43,789 nucleotides of DNA from JBGLNJ01 sp034434835 (GCA_034434835.1 DAOTXX010000103.1:1-43789); one strand, 5' to 3'. Counted from the first letter of the stretch, positions 17,012-25,582 are shown. Translations and numbers: made by a program. The notes: a model not told the origin generated them from the sequence alone.

Positions 17012-17451
17012 GGCTTCACCTCCAAGATTTGCGATAGCCACTCGCGCTCCAGCGGAGCCTGGTCACCTGCCCGCCGCAGGACATACAGATCATATTCGTC
17101 CGCCTCATATTCATCCTGCGCATAAAGCCGCTCCCCCCCAATGATCTCTTCAGCCAGAAATGGGTCAGCCGTATTCAAGACAACCAGATCAACTCGATGA
17201 CCTCCCAGCCAATCTTCCAGTTCCATCGCCAGATCAACTTTGTCCCTGACCGACCAACGCACTCCTGGCGCAGCCTTGGCGCCCACATCCACATCGGAGG
17301 GGCCAGGCGTGAGGCTATCCAACTTGCCATGCAACCAGTCGCGTATCTCTGTGGCCCGGCTGCCAAAAACGTATAGGATCGCCACGCCAAACTTGCGGCA
17401 GATTTGTTCCAACTCTGCTTTGCGCTCCACGCTCAACTCTCTCCCCTCCAC
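17008..17451 (-). CDS. mntA: MNT-type nucleotidyltransferase antitoxin
   Basis: Up to 147 residues. The nucleotidyltransferase signature is VFGSRAT, followed by an unusually long loop before the metal-binding SDVDVG, and the third acidic residue in HRVDLVVL. Partner of the downstream HepT-like gene; in known systems it inactivates HepT by adding AMP to the HXY tyrosine. The GTG at 17451 lies four bases after the nuoK stop. A TTG at 17436, six bases after GGAGGGG, is at least as good a start. The loop between GS and DXD is about ten residues longer than the usual GSX10DXD spacing. Confidence 0.85.
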   Translation of the reverse strand: MEGRELSVERKAELEQICRKFGVAILYVFGSRATEIRDWLHGKLDSLTPGPSDVDVGAKAAPGVRWSVRDKVDLAMELEDWLGGHRVDLVVLNTADPFLAEEIIGGERLYAQDEYEADEYDLYVLRRAGDQAPLEREWLSQILEVKP

Positions 17452-17455
17452 ACCA

Positions 17456-17773
17456 TCACCCTTTCATCATGCTAATGTCGTCCACGTTGATGCTCTTTTT
17501 GGTCTTGAAGATCGTCACGATCAAGGCCAGGCCCACGGCGACCTCGGCCGCGGCGACGACCATGACAAAGAACACAAAAATCTGTCCATCCAGTTGGTGC
17601 CAGTAGCGCGCAAAGGCCACGAACGCCAGGTTCGCGCTGTTGAGCATCAGCTCGACCGACATAAAGATGAGGATGGCATTGCGACGGACCAGCACGCCCA
17701 ACGCGCCAATGGTAAACAGCGCCGCGCTCAAGCCAAGATACAGGGGCAAGACTTGCGGAAAGACATCGTTCAT
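17456..17773 (-). CDS. nuoK: NADH-quinone oxidoreductase subunit K
   Basis: 105 residues, three membrane helices, normal family length. It carries the conserved membrane glutamates in FMSVELMLNSANLAFVAF and VVAAAEVAVGLALIV, part of the proton-transfer path of complex I. ATGA overlap with nuoJ upstream; the MNT gene starts four bases after its stop. Confidence 0.98.
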   Translation of the reverse strand: MNDVFPQVLPLYLGLSAALFTIGALGVLVRRNAILIFMSVELMLNSANLAFVAFARYWHQLDGQIFVFFVMVVAAAEVAVGLALIVTIFKTKKSINVDDISMMKG

Positions 17774-18285
17774 TTCGTCTCCCTCGTCATGACGACCGCG
17801 CCGATCAGGGCCACGAGCAGCAAGACGGATGTCACCTCGAATGGGAAAAGATAGCTGCTGAAAAGCGTCTTACCGATCTCTTCGACGGTGCCGGGCAACT
17901 GAGCCGGCAGCGCGCCGGTCGCCGACAGGTTCGGACTTGTGCGCCACCAAGTGTAGCCGGTCACGCCAAGCAGCACCAAAGCCAGCACGATCGCCGCAGC
18001 CGGCTGCCAGGCCAGGCGCTGTTTGCCGGGCGTGTGTTCTGCGCCCAGCAGCATAATGACGAACAGAAACAACACCATGATCGCGCCGGCGTACACGCTC
18101 ACCTGAACGACAGCGATGAACGGCCCGCCCAGGATGAGAAAGAACACGGCGAGGGAGCACATGGTGAGCACCAGGAACAGCGCGCTATAGATCGCGTTGC
18201 GGCTGGACACCATCGCCATCGCCGTCACCAGCGCGACCGCGCCGACGACGCCGAACATGATGTATTGTTCGGTGAGTGGATCCAT
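17770..18285 (-). CDS. nuoJ: NADH-quinone oxidoreductase subunit J
   Basis: 171 residues with five hydrophobic segments. Family features: ALFLVLTMCSLAVFFLILGGPFIAVVQVSVYAGAIMVLFLFVIMLL, including the YAGAIMVLFLF segment that contains the pi-bulge helix. Start at ATG 18285 with GAGGCAGAGC upstream; a start four codons earlier lacks a ribosome site. Overlaps nuoK. Confidence 0.98.
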   Translation of the reverse strand: MDPLTEQYIMFGVVGAVALVTAMAMVSSRNAIYSALFLVLTMCSLAVFFLILGGPFIAVVQVSVYAGAIMVLFLFVIMLLGAEHTPGKQRLAWQPAAAIVLALVLLGVTGYTWWRTSPNLSATGALPAQLPGTVEEIGKTLFSSYLFPFEVTSVLLLVALIGAVVMTRETK

Positions 18286-18329
18286 GCTCTGCCTCAAGCG
18301 TCAAACATCAAACGTGAAACGTCGTCTTT

Positions 18330-18371
18330 GACGCCTGACGTTTGTCGCATGACGTTTGACGTATGACGTTT
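18330..18371. repeat. Six GACGNNN 7-mers between nuoI and nuoJ
   Basis: GACGCCT, GACGTTT, GTCGCAT, GACGTTT, GACGTAT, GACGTTT in tandem. Together with the inverted CGTCAAAC/CGTGAAACGTC words at 18299-18321 they can form a long hairpin in the 85-bp nuoI-nuoJ spacer. Confidence 0.85.
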
Positions 18372-18907
18372 CACGGCTCCGACACCAATCCTTCCGGCAA
18401 AATCGCCCGGTCTCGACTGTGCGGCAGCACCTTCTGCGGCGTGCCGGGCTTGCCGGGCGGCGGCGGGACGATCAGTTGCTCTTTGGCATAGATCTGCGAC
18501 CGCCGGTCGTAGGACGAAAGCTCGTATTGGTCGGTCAACACAATCGCATTCGTCGGGCAGGCGTCTTCGCAATAGCCGCAAAAGATACAGCGCAGCATAT
18601 TGATCTCATAGGTCCTGGCATATCGCTCGCCGGGCGAGTAGCGTTCTTCGTCGGTATTATCGGCCGCTTCGACATAGATCGCATCGGCCGGGCAGGCCGC
18701 CGCGCACAACGCGCAGCCGATGCAACGCTCCAAACCATCCTCGTAACGGCGCAGCTCGTGCCGACCGCGAAACCGCTGCTTGGGCGGCTTTTTGATTTCC
18801 GGATATTGAACCGTCACCGGCTTGCGGCCCAATTGCCGGAGCGTCGTCCAAAAGCCTTTCACAAAGGCCACAAAGGACGCCGCAAAGCTCTGAATCACAT
18901 TAAACAT
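18371..18907 (-). CDS. nuoI: NADH-quinone oxidoreductase subunit I
   Basis: 178 residues, peripheral-arm ferredoxin-like subunit carrying clusters N6a and N6b. Both 4Fe-4S motifs are complete: CIGCALCAAACP and CIFCGYCEDACP. An amphipathic N-terminus (FNVIQSFAASFVAFVKGFW) anchors it to NuoH. Start at ATG 18907, which overlaps the nuoH stop (TGATG); the frame is open further upstream but only within nuoH. Confidence 0.98.
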   Translation of the reverse strand: MFNVIQSFAASFVAFVKGFWTTLRQLGRKPVTVQYPEIKKPPKQRFRGRHELRRYEDGLERCIGCALCAAACPADAIYVEAADNTDEERYSPGERYARTYEINMLRCIFCGYCEDACPTNAIVLTDQYELSSYDRRSQIYAKEQLIVPPPPGKPGTPQKVLPHSRDRAILPEGLVSEP

Positions 18908-19950
18908 CACTCGACTCCCAACACCAATATCACCAAGGCCGTCGCCATCACATTCACCAGCGATAAAGGCAGCAGAATCTTCCATCCAAACGCCATCAAT
19001 CGGTCATAGCGTACACGCGGCAGCGTGCCGCGCACCCACACGAACACGACCAGCGCCAGGATCGTCTTGAGCGCAAAGTAAACCGGTCCCAGCAGCGGCG
19101 CTTGCTCGACGAACGGGCCATGATAACCGCCCAAGAAAAGCGTCGCCCCCAACGCGCTGACGGCGATCATCTTGATGTACTCGGCGGCAAAGAACAAGGC
19201 GAATTTCATCCCGCTGTATTCGGTGTGATAGCCCGCCGTCAGCTCTTGCTCGGCCTCGGGCAGATCAAAGGGCGCGCGGTTCACTTCAGCGATGGACGTG
19301 ATGAGATAAATGCCAAACGCCAGCGGTTGAAGCAAGATGTACCACTGCGGGATGGACACGGAGCCAAACAGGACAACCAGTGGTCGCATCTGCGTCTCGA
19401 CAATCTGGTTGACGTTGAGTGTGCCAGCCGTCAGCACCACCGCCAGGATCGCCAGGCCCATCGCCAGCTCGTAGCTGATCATCTGCGCCGAGGAACGCAG
19501 GGCGCCCAAGAGCGCGTACTTGTTGTTCGACGACCAGCCCGCCAGCGTGATGCCATACACCGCCACCGACGTGACCGCCAGCACATAGAGGACGCCGACG
19601 TTCAGCTCAGGCGCCAGCGACAGATGCCGCGGCGCGCCCAAGAGATACACCGTCCCGCCGATGGGAATGACGGCAAAGACCAAGAGCGCTGGCAAGAGCG
19701 TCACGATGGGCGCGAGCGTAAAGATGGTCTTGTCCGCGCCGGCCGGCGTGACCTCTTCCTTAAAGAACAGCTTGATGCCGTCGGCGATCGGCTGCAACAG
19801 GCCAAACTTGCCCGCGCGGTTCGGGCCGTAGCGCATCTGCAAGCGGGCGATGAACTTGCGCTCGAGCCAGGTGGTATAGGCAAAGCCGCCCATCGCCAGG
19901 GTGAAAATCATCAGGCTCTTGATGGAGGCTTCAATCAGGAAATCGGCCAT
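18907..19950 (-). CDS. nuoH: NADH-quinone oxidoreductase subunit H
   Basis: 347 residues, eight membrane helices, forms the quinone-entry chamber. Signatures: TTWLERKFIARLQMRYGPNRAG, AEVNRAPFDLPEAEQELTAGYHTEYSGMKFALFF (acidic loop) and WVRGTLPRVRYDRLM. TGATG overlap with nuoI. Upstream, the 19951-20023 gap is a period-7 CGTCAAA repeat. Confidence 0.98.
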   Translation of the reverse strand: MADFLIEASIKSLMIFTLAMGGFAYTTWLERKFIARLQMRYGPNRAGKFGLLQPIADGIKLFFKEEVTPAGADKTIFTLAPIVTLLPALLVFAVIPIGGTVYLLGAPRHLSLAPELNVGVLYVLAVTSVAVYGITLAGWSSNNKYALLGALRSSAQMISYELAMGLAILAVVLTAGTLNVNQIVETQMRPLVVLFGSVSIPQWYILLQPLAFGIYLITSIAEVNRAPFDLPEAEQELTAGYHTEYSGMKFALFFAAEYIKMIAVSALGATLFLGGYHGPFVEQAPLLGPVYFALKTILALVVFVWVRGTLPRVRYDRLMAFGWKILLPLSLVNVMATALVILVLGVE

Positions 19951-19961
19951 GAGACCTCAAA

Positions 19962-20001
19962 CGTATTGCGTAACGTCAAACGTAAAGCGTCAAACGTCAT
20001 C
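19962..20001. repeat. Period-7 CGTCAAA repeat upstream of nuoH
   Basis: CGTATTG, a 5-mer CGTAA, CGTCAAA, CGTAAAG, CGTCAAA, CGTCATC in near tandem, occupying most of the 73-bp gap between nuoH and the zinc-ribbon gene. Confidence 0.75.
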
Positions 20002-20023
20002 AGAACGTAAACTGTTCTTTTTG

Positions 20024-20329
20024 CTATTGACCTCTCGTTGAACGTGATTTTCGCCTTCGTCCCAATAACCTTTCAAGCTCCTTTTCCCTGACTTGGGCAA
20101 TCTCGTCCTCTCTTGTACCTACATCGAGTCCTTTTCTCTTGAGCTTGCGGCCGAGTTCCTCGTTCAGCGTGTTCAGATCCAGCGGCAGTTCAGACCTGCC
20201 GCAGTACTTGCAGTCCAAAATCCTGACAAACGTTCCATCGGGCTTTTTCTCATCCCGCAGTCGAAGCACATCGGGATAATAATGTCCACAAGGAGATGGT
20301 TGTTGTCCTCGAAAGTATGGGCCGGGCAT
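20024..20329 (-). CDS. Small zinc-ribbon protein of unknown function
   Basis: 101 residues from the ATG at 20329, chosen because AAGGAG lies seven bases upstream. The N-terminal half has CGHYY followed after about 25 residues by CKYCGRSELPLDL, a CxH/CxxC arrangement typical of a zinc ribbon. The C-terminal half is highly charged and helical (EELGRKLKRKGLDV, EIAQVREKELERLLGRRRKSR), so nucleic-acid or ribosome binding is conceivable but only a guess. It sits between nuoG and nuoH on the operon strand. I recognise no family. Confidence 0.7.
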   Translation of the reverse strand: MPGPYFRGQQPSPCGHYYPDVLRLRDEKKPDGTFVRILDCKYCGRSELPLDLNTLNEELGRKLKRKGLDVGTREDEIAQVREKELERLLGRRRKSRSTRGQ

Positions 20330-20385
20330 GATCATGCTCCTTTCATCTATTGCTCTTGAAACATTGGGGGGTACTTTTAGAAATC

Positions 20386-20468
20386 CGTCAACGAATCGCC
20401 TTCGGCGTAACGAATAAACGAATCGTGTGTGCCCTGCTATTCGTTGATTCGTTTGAAATTCGTTGACG
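20386..20468. repeat. AACGAAT hairpin repeat, copy B
   Basis: Outer arms CGTCAACGAAT (20386-20396) and ATTCGTTGACG (20458-20468) are exact complements; inside is CGCCTTCGGCG, then AACGAAT words and their complements. It shares its left half with copy A at 10695-10771. Located between nuoG and the zinc-ribbon gene. Confidence 0.75.
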
Positions 20469-20520
20469 CAGTTTCCAGACCACTTTCCTATAGCAACGGC
20501 ATGACCGCAAACGCACTGGT

Positions 20521-20562
20521 TACGCAATACGTAGTACAGAATACGCACCACACAATACGTTC
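20521..20562. repeat. Six TACGNNN 7-mers after nuoG
   Basis: TACGCAA, TACGTAG, TACAGAA, TACGCAC, CACACAA, TACGTTC in tandem, reaching the nuoG stop codon. Confidence 0.75.
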
Positions 20563-23104
20563 ATTTCTTGCTCACATTCGTCAACGTGATGTTCGTCGTG
20601 ATGTGCGCCGGGACAAGCGCCGCGCCTTTCGGCGCCTGACCATCCACGCGCGCGATCATCTCGCGCTCGCCGGAAGGCAAAGTCACCGTCACCGTATCGC
20701 CATCCGCGATGCCCAGTCGCTCAGCGTCGGCGCGGGAAAGCTTGAGGTAGGGCGAGAGTGTACGCGGATCGAGCACGCGCGACTGCGCGATCAGCGTGCC
20801 GCGATGATACAGCTCCCGCACCGGCACAGCGATCATGTCGCCGGTCGGCGGGGCAGACGGCTCGGCCCACTTGACGGCAAAGCGTTCCATCGTCTCACAT
20901 TCCGCCGGATATTGCACGCCCAACCCGCCTCGATTGTCGTAGGCTGTCCCGCCAAAGTACAAGTCGTTCGCGCCCACCGGCGGCCACTGCTCTTGAGTCT
21001 GCATCAGCCGCGCATAGGTCATGCCCGCATAAGCCGGGACCGATTGCGCCAGCTCCTCCATCACGTGTTCGGCAGTCAGGTAACGCCAGTTCATACCGAC
21101 CCGCCGCCCGATGTCCGCAAAAATGTCCCAATCCGCACGCGCGTCGAGCGTGGGGGGCAGCGCGGCGTAGAAACGTTGGACGCGCCGCTCGGCGTTCGTG
21201 TACGTCCCATCGCGTTCGGCAAACGACAGCGCCGGCAGCACGACGTGGGCGCGCCTGGCCGTCTCGGTCATGAACAGCTCTTGCACGACGACGAATGCAC
21301 CCTCTGGCAGCGTCTCGCCATCTCCAACCGGGTCCGTTCCAACTATATACACCGTTTTGGCTGTGGAGGGTGAAGGGTGGAGGGTGGAGAGCAGGTCAGC
21401 AGCACCTCGAGAGTTGTTATGCGGCAACAATTGCAGCAGACCATTGTTCGGTCGAGCCACGTGGCCGGTGAGGATGGCGAGATTGGCGAGCGTCTGGGCC
21501 AACGCTTCGCCATCCGCAACGCCCTCGCTGCCAAAGATGAACACGACATCCGTCGCATGAGCGAGTGTGCGCGCTGCGCTGACCAACGATTCTTCAGCAA
21601 CGCCAGTCAACCACTCGACCTTGGCCGGTGTATAGTCGGCGACCCTGGCCCGGAGGTCGTCGAGTCCGTCAATCCTGGCCGCGACCTCTGGCTTGACGAG
21701 GTTTTCCATCAGAACAACATGGATCAAGCCCAGCACCACCTGCGTCTCGGTGCCGTAACGATAGCGCAGGCCCGGAGCGTAACGGTCGAGCTTGGTCTGC
21801 CGCCCGTTCGCCAGCACCAGCCTCGCTCCGCGCTTCAATGCTCCATGGAGACGCAGGAACCACACTGGGGCTTCCTCTTCGACATCGCCTGCGATGACGA
21901 AAATCGCAGCGCCTTTGCCCAGCGCGCCAAGATTGGTGCCGGTCGCCACGCCGTACTGCCGGGCAATGGCATGTCCGGCCAGGCGTGGCCGAACCTCGAT
22001 GTTTTGAGATTTCAACCCTTCGCGGAACAATCGAGCCAACAAGTAATAATCTTCGTTCGCCAGTCGGTCACCCACCAGGCAAGCCACACGCTCGTCGGCT
22101 GCCTTCAAGCGCCCGGCGACCATCGAGAGGGCTTCGTCCCACGACGCAGGCTGAAGCACGCCGTGCGCATCGCGGATCATCGGGCCAGAGAGCCGCTCGG
22201 GGCTGCGCGCGTGATGATGACCAAAGCGGCCTTTATCGCAAATCCAGATCTCGTTGACCTGTTCGTTCTGGCGCGGCATCACGCGCAGGATTTCCCATGC
22301 GCCGCCGCCCCGAGCGCTCCGGCGCGTGCCCAGCGTCAGGTTGCAGCCGACCGCGCAGTGATTGCAGACGCTCGGGACGTTTACGAGTTCCCACGGGCGT
22401 GCACGAAAGTGAAAGTCCGTAGTCGTCAGCGCGCCGACCGGGCAAATGTCCGTCGTGTTGCCGGAAAAATAGCTGTCGAACGGCGGATCGGAGAACGTGA
22501 CGATCTCCATCGTGCGTCCGCGCTGAAAGAACGCCAGCACGTGGTCGTCGGCGATCTCGTCCTGAAAGCGGATGCAGCGGGCGCACTGGATGCAGCGTTC
22601 GCGGTCGAGGATGATCAGGTCGCCCAGCGGCACGCGCTTGTCGAGGTGCTGCTTTTCCGCATACTCGAAGCGCGTCTGGCCGGGGCCATAGCCCAGCGTC
22701 AGGTTTTGCAGCGGGCACTCGCCACCTTTATCGCAGATGGGGCAATCGAGCGGGTGGCTGGTGAGCAGAAATTCCAGCACGGCGCGCTGCGCGTCCTTGA
22801 CGGCCGGCGTATCGGTGCGGACGACCATGCCTTCGCTCACGGGAGTGGTGCAGGCGGTTTGCAGCTTGGGCATCCACGCGATGACGGGGTTGCCTTCCGC
22901 ATCGAGCACAGGTTGGCGCGTGTTGCGGTCTATCTGCGGCGTGCCGATCTCGACCAGGCACATACGGCACATGCCGACCGGTTCGAGTTTGGGATGATAG
23001 CAAAACACCGGGATATTGATGCCAGCCTTTTTGGCCGCGTCCACCACCATCGTGCCAGGCGGCACGGAAACAGGCTTGCCGTCAATCGTCAAATGGGTCA
23101 CCAT
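20561..23104 (-). CDS. nuoG: NADH-quinone oxidoreductase subunit G
   Basis: 847 residues, the iron-sulfur-rich core of the peripheral arm. Cluster ligands in order: 2Fe-2S N1b (CYHPKLEPVGMCRMC plus a later Cys in QTACTTP), N5 (HPLDCPICDKGGECPLQ), N4 (CIQCARC with DICPVGALT) and the extra N7 set (CNHCAVGC plus ICDKGRFG), followed by a molybdopterin-oxidoreductase-like domain. It accepts electrons from NuoF. The start follows the TPR gene by 7 bp; presence of the N7 ligands is a lineage-dependent trait. Confidence 0.97.
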   Translation of the reverse strand: MVTHLTIDGKPVSVPPGTMVVDAAKKAGINIPVFCYHPKLEPVGMCRMCLVEIGTPQIDRNTRQPVLDAEGNPVIAWMPKLQTACTTPVSEGMVVRTDTPAVKDAQRAVLEFLLTSHPLDCPICDKGGECPLQNLTLGYGPGQTRFEYAEKQHLDKRVPLGDLIILDRERCIQCARCIRFQDEIADDHVLAFFQRGRTMEIVTFSDPPFDSYFSGNTTDICPVGALTTTDFHFRARPWELVNVPSVCNHCAVGCNLTLGTRRSARGGGAWEILRVMPRQNEQVNEIWICDKGRFGHHHARSPERLSGPMIRDAHGVLQPASWDEALSMVAGRLKAADERVACLVGDRLANEDYYLLARLFREGLKSQNIEVRPRLAGHAIARQYGVATGTNLGALGKGAAIFVIAGDVEEEAPVWFLRLHGALKRGARLVLANGRQTKLDRYAPGLRYRYGTETQVVLGLIHVVLMENLVKPEVAARIDGLDDLRARVADYTPAKVEWLTGVAEESLVSAARTLAHATDVVFIFGSEGVADGEALAQTLANLAILTGHVARPNNGLLQLLPHNNSRGAADLLSTLHPSPSTAKTVYIVGTDPVGDGETLPEGAFVVVQELFMTETARRAHVVLPALSFAERDGTYTNAERRVQRFYAALPPTLDARADWDIFADIGRRVGMNWRYLTAEHVMEELAQSVPAYAGMTYARLMQTQEQWPPVGANDLYFGGTAYDNRGGLGVQYPAECETMERFAVKWAEPSAPPTGDMIAVPVRELYHRGTLIAQSRVLDPRTLSPYLKLSRADAERLGIADGDTVTVTLPSGEREMIARVDGQAPKGAALVPAHITTNITLTNVSKK

Positions 23105-23111
23105 ATCACTT

Positions 23112-24905
23112 TCACTTTTTTCGTTTCGAGCTGTGCCCCATGCGCTGCATCGCCATATCCAGTTCGGCCAGAAAAGCGCGGTGACGTGGGAAGCGATTGC
23201 GCGCGTCGTCCAACACGGCGTTGGCTTGCTCGTCCTGTCCGCGCAATTGCAGCGTCTCGGCGCACGCCGCCGTCAGCACCGCCGCTTTGCCGTAACTGCC
23301 CCGATGCTGACCGCCGACGATGGCATCCACGCGCTGGTTTGCCACGTCCAGACACCAGGCCAGGAGCGTTTTCTGCTGGCTGCTCGACATGGAGACACTG
23401 GACAGCCGGTCCGCATAGACACGCTGCAACCGTTTCATCACGTCGCTTTCTGATTCGTCGCTCTCGCCGTAATAGCCAAAGCCGACGCTGTTTTGCAAGG
23501 CTGCTCGCCACTGCTGCGCCAGGTTCGCAGGCAGCGCATTGGGCGACTTGCCTGAAAGCAGCACCAGGAAAAACGGCACCACCAGCCCTTGCGTGCTGTC
23601 GCTACTGCTCCATCCCAAGACCTTTTCTCGCGCGGCGGTCTCGTGCGCCGCACTCCAGTCGCCAGCCAGCAGACGAGCATGAGCCAACACAGCTTTGTTG
23701 ATCCATGGGGCCTGCTCAAGATCGTCCGAGCGCCAGTCCCATTCCATCGTATCGCGCTGGCGAGGCGGATGGGCGATATAGTTCTGGAGGTGTTCCACCG
23801 CCTGCCGCATCACGTTAGCTCGTTCTTTGTCATTGGGTGCGGCCTCCCACACGTCAAGCAACCGGGCGAGGGTCGGCTTGACCAAGAAGGCTTCCCAGCG
23901 CCCGGCGCGCAAGGCATCGGTGTCTTGGAGCTGGAGGGCCGCCGCGCACAGGTGATCGGCAATCGCGGCGCGGATGGGCAATTTCGCCGGCAGCTTTTCG
24001 AGCGCCTCTTGGGCAGCCGTAAGCACCTCCTGATGCTTGCCTTCGCCTTCCAACGCGGCGAACCAATCCAGATAAGCGCGCGGTCGCTTTTTGCCTTCCT
24101 GGCGCGCCAACTCTTCCATGCCCGCCGCGCCGCGCGAAAGGCGGACCGCCTCCCGCAGCCAGGCGTCTGCTTCGCTGCCGGACTGCTCTCGCAAATAAGC
24201 GATCCAATTCTCGATGAAAGGCTCCTGATCGGGCAGCGGCTTGGGTGAAATCTCGATAACATCCTTCAACCTGGCAGGCTCGCCGCCGATCCGGGATCGT
24301 GTCCCCAGCATCTGCTCGAACAACTTTTGGGGACGACGCTTGAGCGGCTCGGTCTCGTAGACGGCGCGCAGGTATCGAGCAATCGCCTCATCGCCATCCA
24401 CACTCAAGTCGTTCAGGCTGATGCTGCGCCCATAGTCATCTTCCTGATCGAAAATCTCGAATAGCTTTTGATAAGCCGCACGGGCCAACTTGAGATCGCC
24501 GTAATCGAACGCCGCCTCCGCTCGATCGAACAGCGCCGTCAGCGGCTCGATGAACTGCTCATAAGGTCCCAGGCTGTCTTCGGCCTCGTGTTCGCCATAG
24601 TCGTCATAGTACCAATCGTCGTACTCGTCTTCCGGCGGTTCGGACTCTTGCATCGCTTCGCGGATTTCAGTGGACAGATCATCAATGTCTGCCAGCAAGT
24701 CTTCCGAGCCGATCACTCGATCAGCGTCGGCCGCGATGTCGGCAACCGGTTTCAGTTTAGCCAGGAAGGCCTCGCGCTGTGCGGGAAGGGTTTCCTGGGC
24801 CATGGCGCGCAGGATGGAGCGCAGCTCATCAGCGGAACTGGACGCCAGCCGTCGCTCCACAGCATCCCAAAAGGTTTTGAGGGACATTTTGTCTTGGCTC
24901 AACAT
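23112..24905 (-). CDS. Large helical-repeat (TPR-like) protein of unknown function
   Basis: 597 residues, with no signal peptide or membrane segment. An acidic stretch (SEPPEDEYDDWYYDDYGEHE, about residues 90-110) precedes YGDLKLARAAYQKLFEIFDQEDDYGRS, which reads like a TPR unit; the rest is alpha-helical with repeated A-rich pairs (HQEVLTAAQEALEKLP, CAETLQLRGQDEQANAVLDDARNRFP). Start at ATG 24905 with GAGGTGATC upstream. It immediately follows the AbiEii-type gene and precedes nuoG by 7 bp, so it may be a third component of that module. The family is unrecognised; scaffold or regulator is only a guess. Confidence 0.8.
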   Translation of the reverse strand: MLSQDKMSLKTFWDAVERRLASSSADELRSILRAMAQETLPAQREAFLAKLKPVADIAADADRVIGSEDLLADIDDLSTEIREAMQESEPPEDEYDDWYYDDYGEHEAEDSLGPYEQFIEPLTALFDRAEAAFDYGDLKLARAAYQKLFEIFDQEDDYGRSISLNDLSVDGDEAIARYLRAVYETEPLKRRPQKLFEQMLGTRSRIGGEPARLKDVIEISPKPLPDQEPFIENWIAYLREQSGSEADAWLREAVRLSRGAAGMEELARQEGKKRPRAYLDWFAALEGEGKHQEVLTAAQEALEKLPAKLPIRAAIADHLCAAALQLQDTDALRAGRWEAFLVKPTLARLLDVWEAAPNDKERANVMRQAVEHLQNYIAHPPRQRDTMEWDWRSDDLEQAPWINKAVLAHARLLAGDWSAAHETAAREKVLGWSSSDSTQGLVVPFFLVLLSGKSPNALPANLAQQWRAALQNSVGFGYYGESDESESDVMKRLQRVYADRLSSVSMSSSQQKTLLAWCLDVANQRVDAIVGGQHRGSYGKAAVLTAACAETLQLRGQDEQANAVLDDARNRFPRHRAFLAELDMAMQRMGHSSKRKK

Positions 24906-24916
24906 GATCACCTCAG

Positions 24917-25582
24917 TCACTCGGGTATGATGCGTTTGAACCGTTCAGCCAAAGCTAGCAAAATTTGCTGCATGTCCTCCAAATCAATCGGTTTTAACAT
25001 CTTGGGGAGGTCCTGGTATTCCACGCGAGCAACTTGCTCCAACATTCCGCCCAAAAAGTATTCGCGGAACCCCACATCTTTTTGTTTGGCTTCAACGATC
25101 AAACGCTCAATGTCAATTCCGCTTTTAAGCAAAAAGTACAGGTCAACAAAATCTCTGGGATATGCCCGGCTAAACACTGCCAGTAATTTCCCGACCGCCA
25201 GGTTTTCAAGCGAGTCCACGCGCACGCCATCAGGCTGAAGTGCAACATCGCCGAAATATGGTGGCGGGTCATACGCCACATCAATCTTGATCTCCGGCTC
25301 ACCCCTCAAGGTCAGGAAACACCGGCTCAAATTGTCGCCGGGCTCCAAAGGCGGAAAGCGTATGTCGTCCGCTCCAACTTGTTGCGCTGCCGCAGTGAGA
25401 TCGGCCACGCTTGCTTTGAATGCAGATTGCGACTGCGTGAACAAATCCAGGTCTTGACTGAGCCGGTGCTGCAGGTAGAATTCAGATAATGCAACTCCGC
25501 CGGTCAGGTAGAAGGCTTGCCCTACTGGTCGGGCAAAGAATCTAGACAAGAATTCGCGCTGCAATCGGGTCATGACATTCAT
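24917..25582 (-). CDS. AbiEii/AbiGii-type nucleotidyltransferase toxin
   Basis: 221 residues (217 if the ATG at 25573 is used). The nucleotidyltransferase-superfamily core is FYLTGGVALSEFYLQHRLSQDLDLFT, with the GG and the D-x-D pair intact, then IKIDVAYD (third Asp) and SLENLAVGKLLAVFSRAYPRDFVDLYFL with the conserved Lys and Asp of the AbiEii family. Family members are type IV-like toxins or abortive-infection effectors that modify tRNA or other acceptors. It overlaps the small upstream gene by about 40 nt and leads into the TPR-like gene. Located between nuoF and nuoG. Confidence 0.85.
   Translation of the reverse strand: MNVMTRLQREFLSRFFARPVGQAFYLTGGVALSEFYLQHRLSQDLDLFTQSQSAFKASVADLTAAAQQVGADDIRFPPLEPGDNLSRCFLTLRGEPEIKIDVAYDPPPYFGDVALQPDGVRVDSLENLAVGKLLAVFSRAYPRDFVDLYFLLKSGIDIERLIVEAKQKDVGFREYFLGGMLEQVARVEYQDLPKMLKPIDLEDMQQILLALAERFKRIIPE

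Noticed and set aside
14387..20562. Period-7 tracts considered as CRISPR arrays
   Set aside because: Units are 7 nt in direct contact, without spacer-repeat alternation, and no cas genes are present.
21377..23701. Long plus-strand open frame (774 codons) opposite nuoG
   Set aside because: Shadow of nuoG and the TPR-like gene; no domain and low-complexity basic composition.
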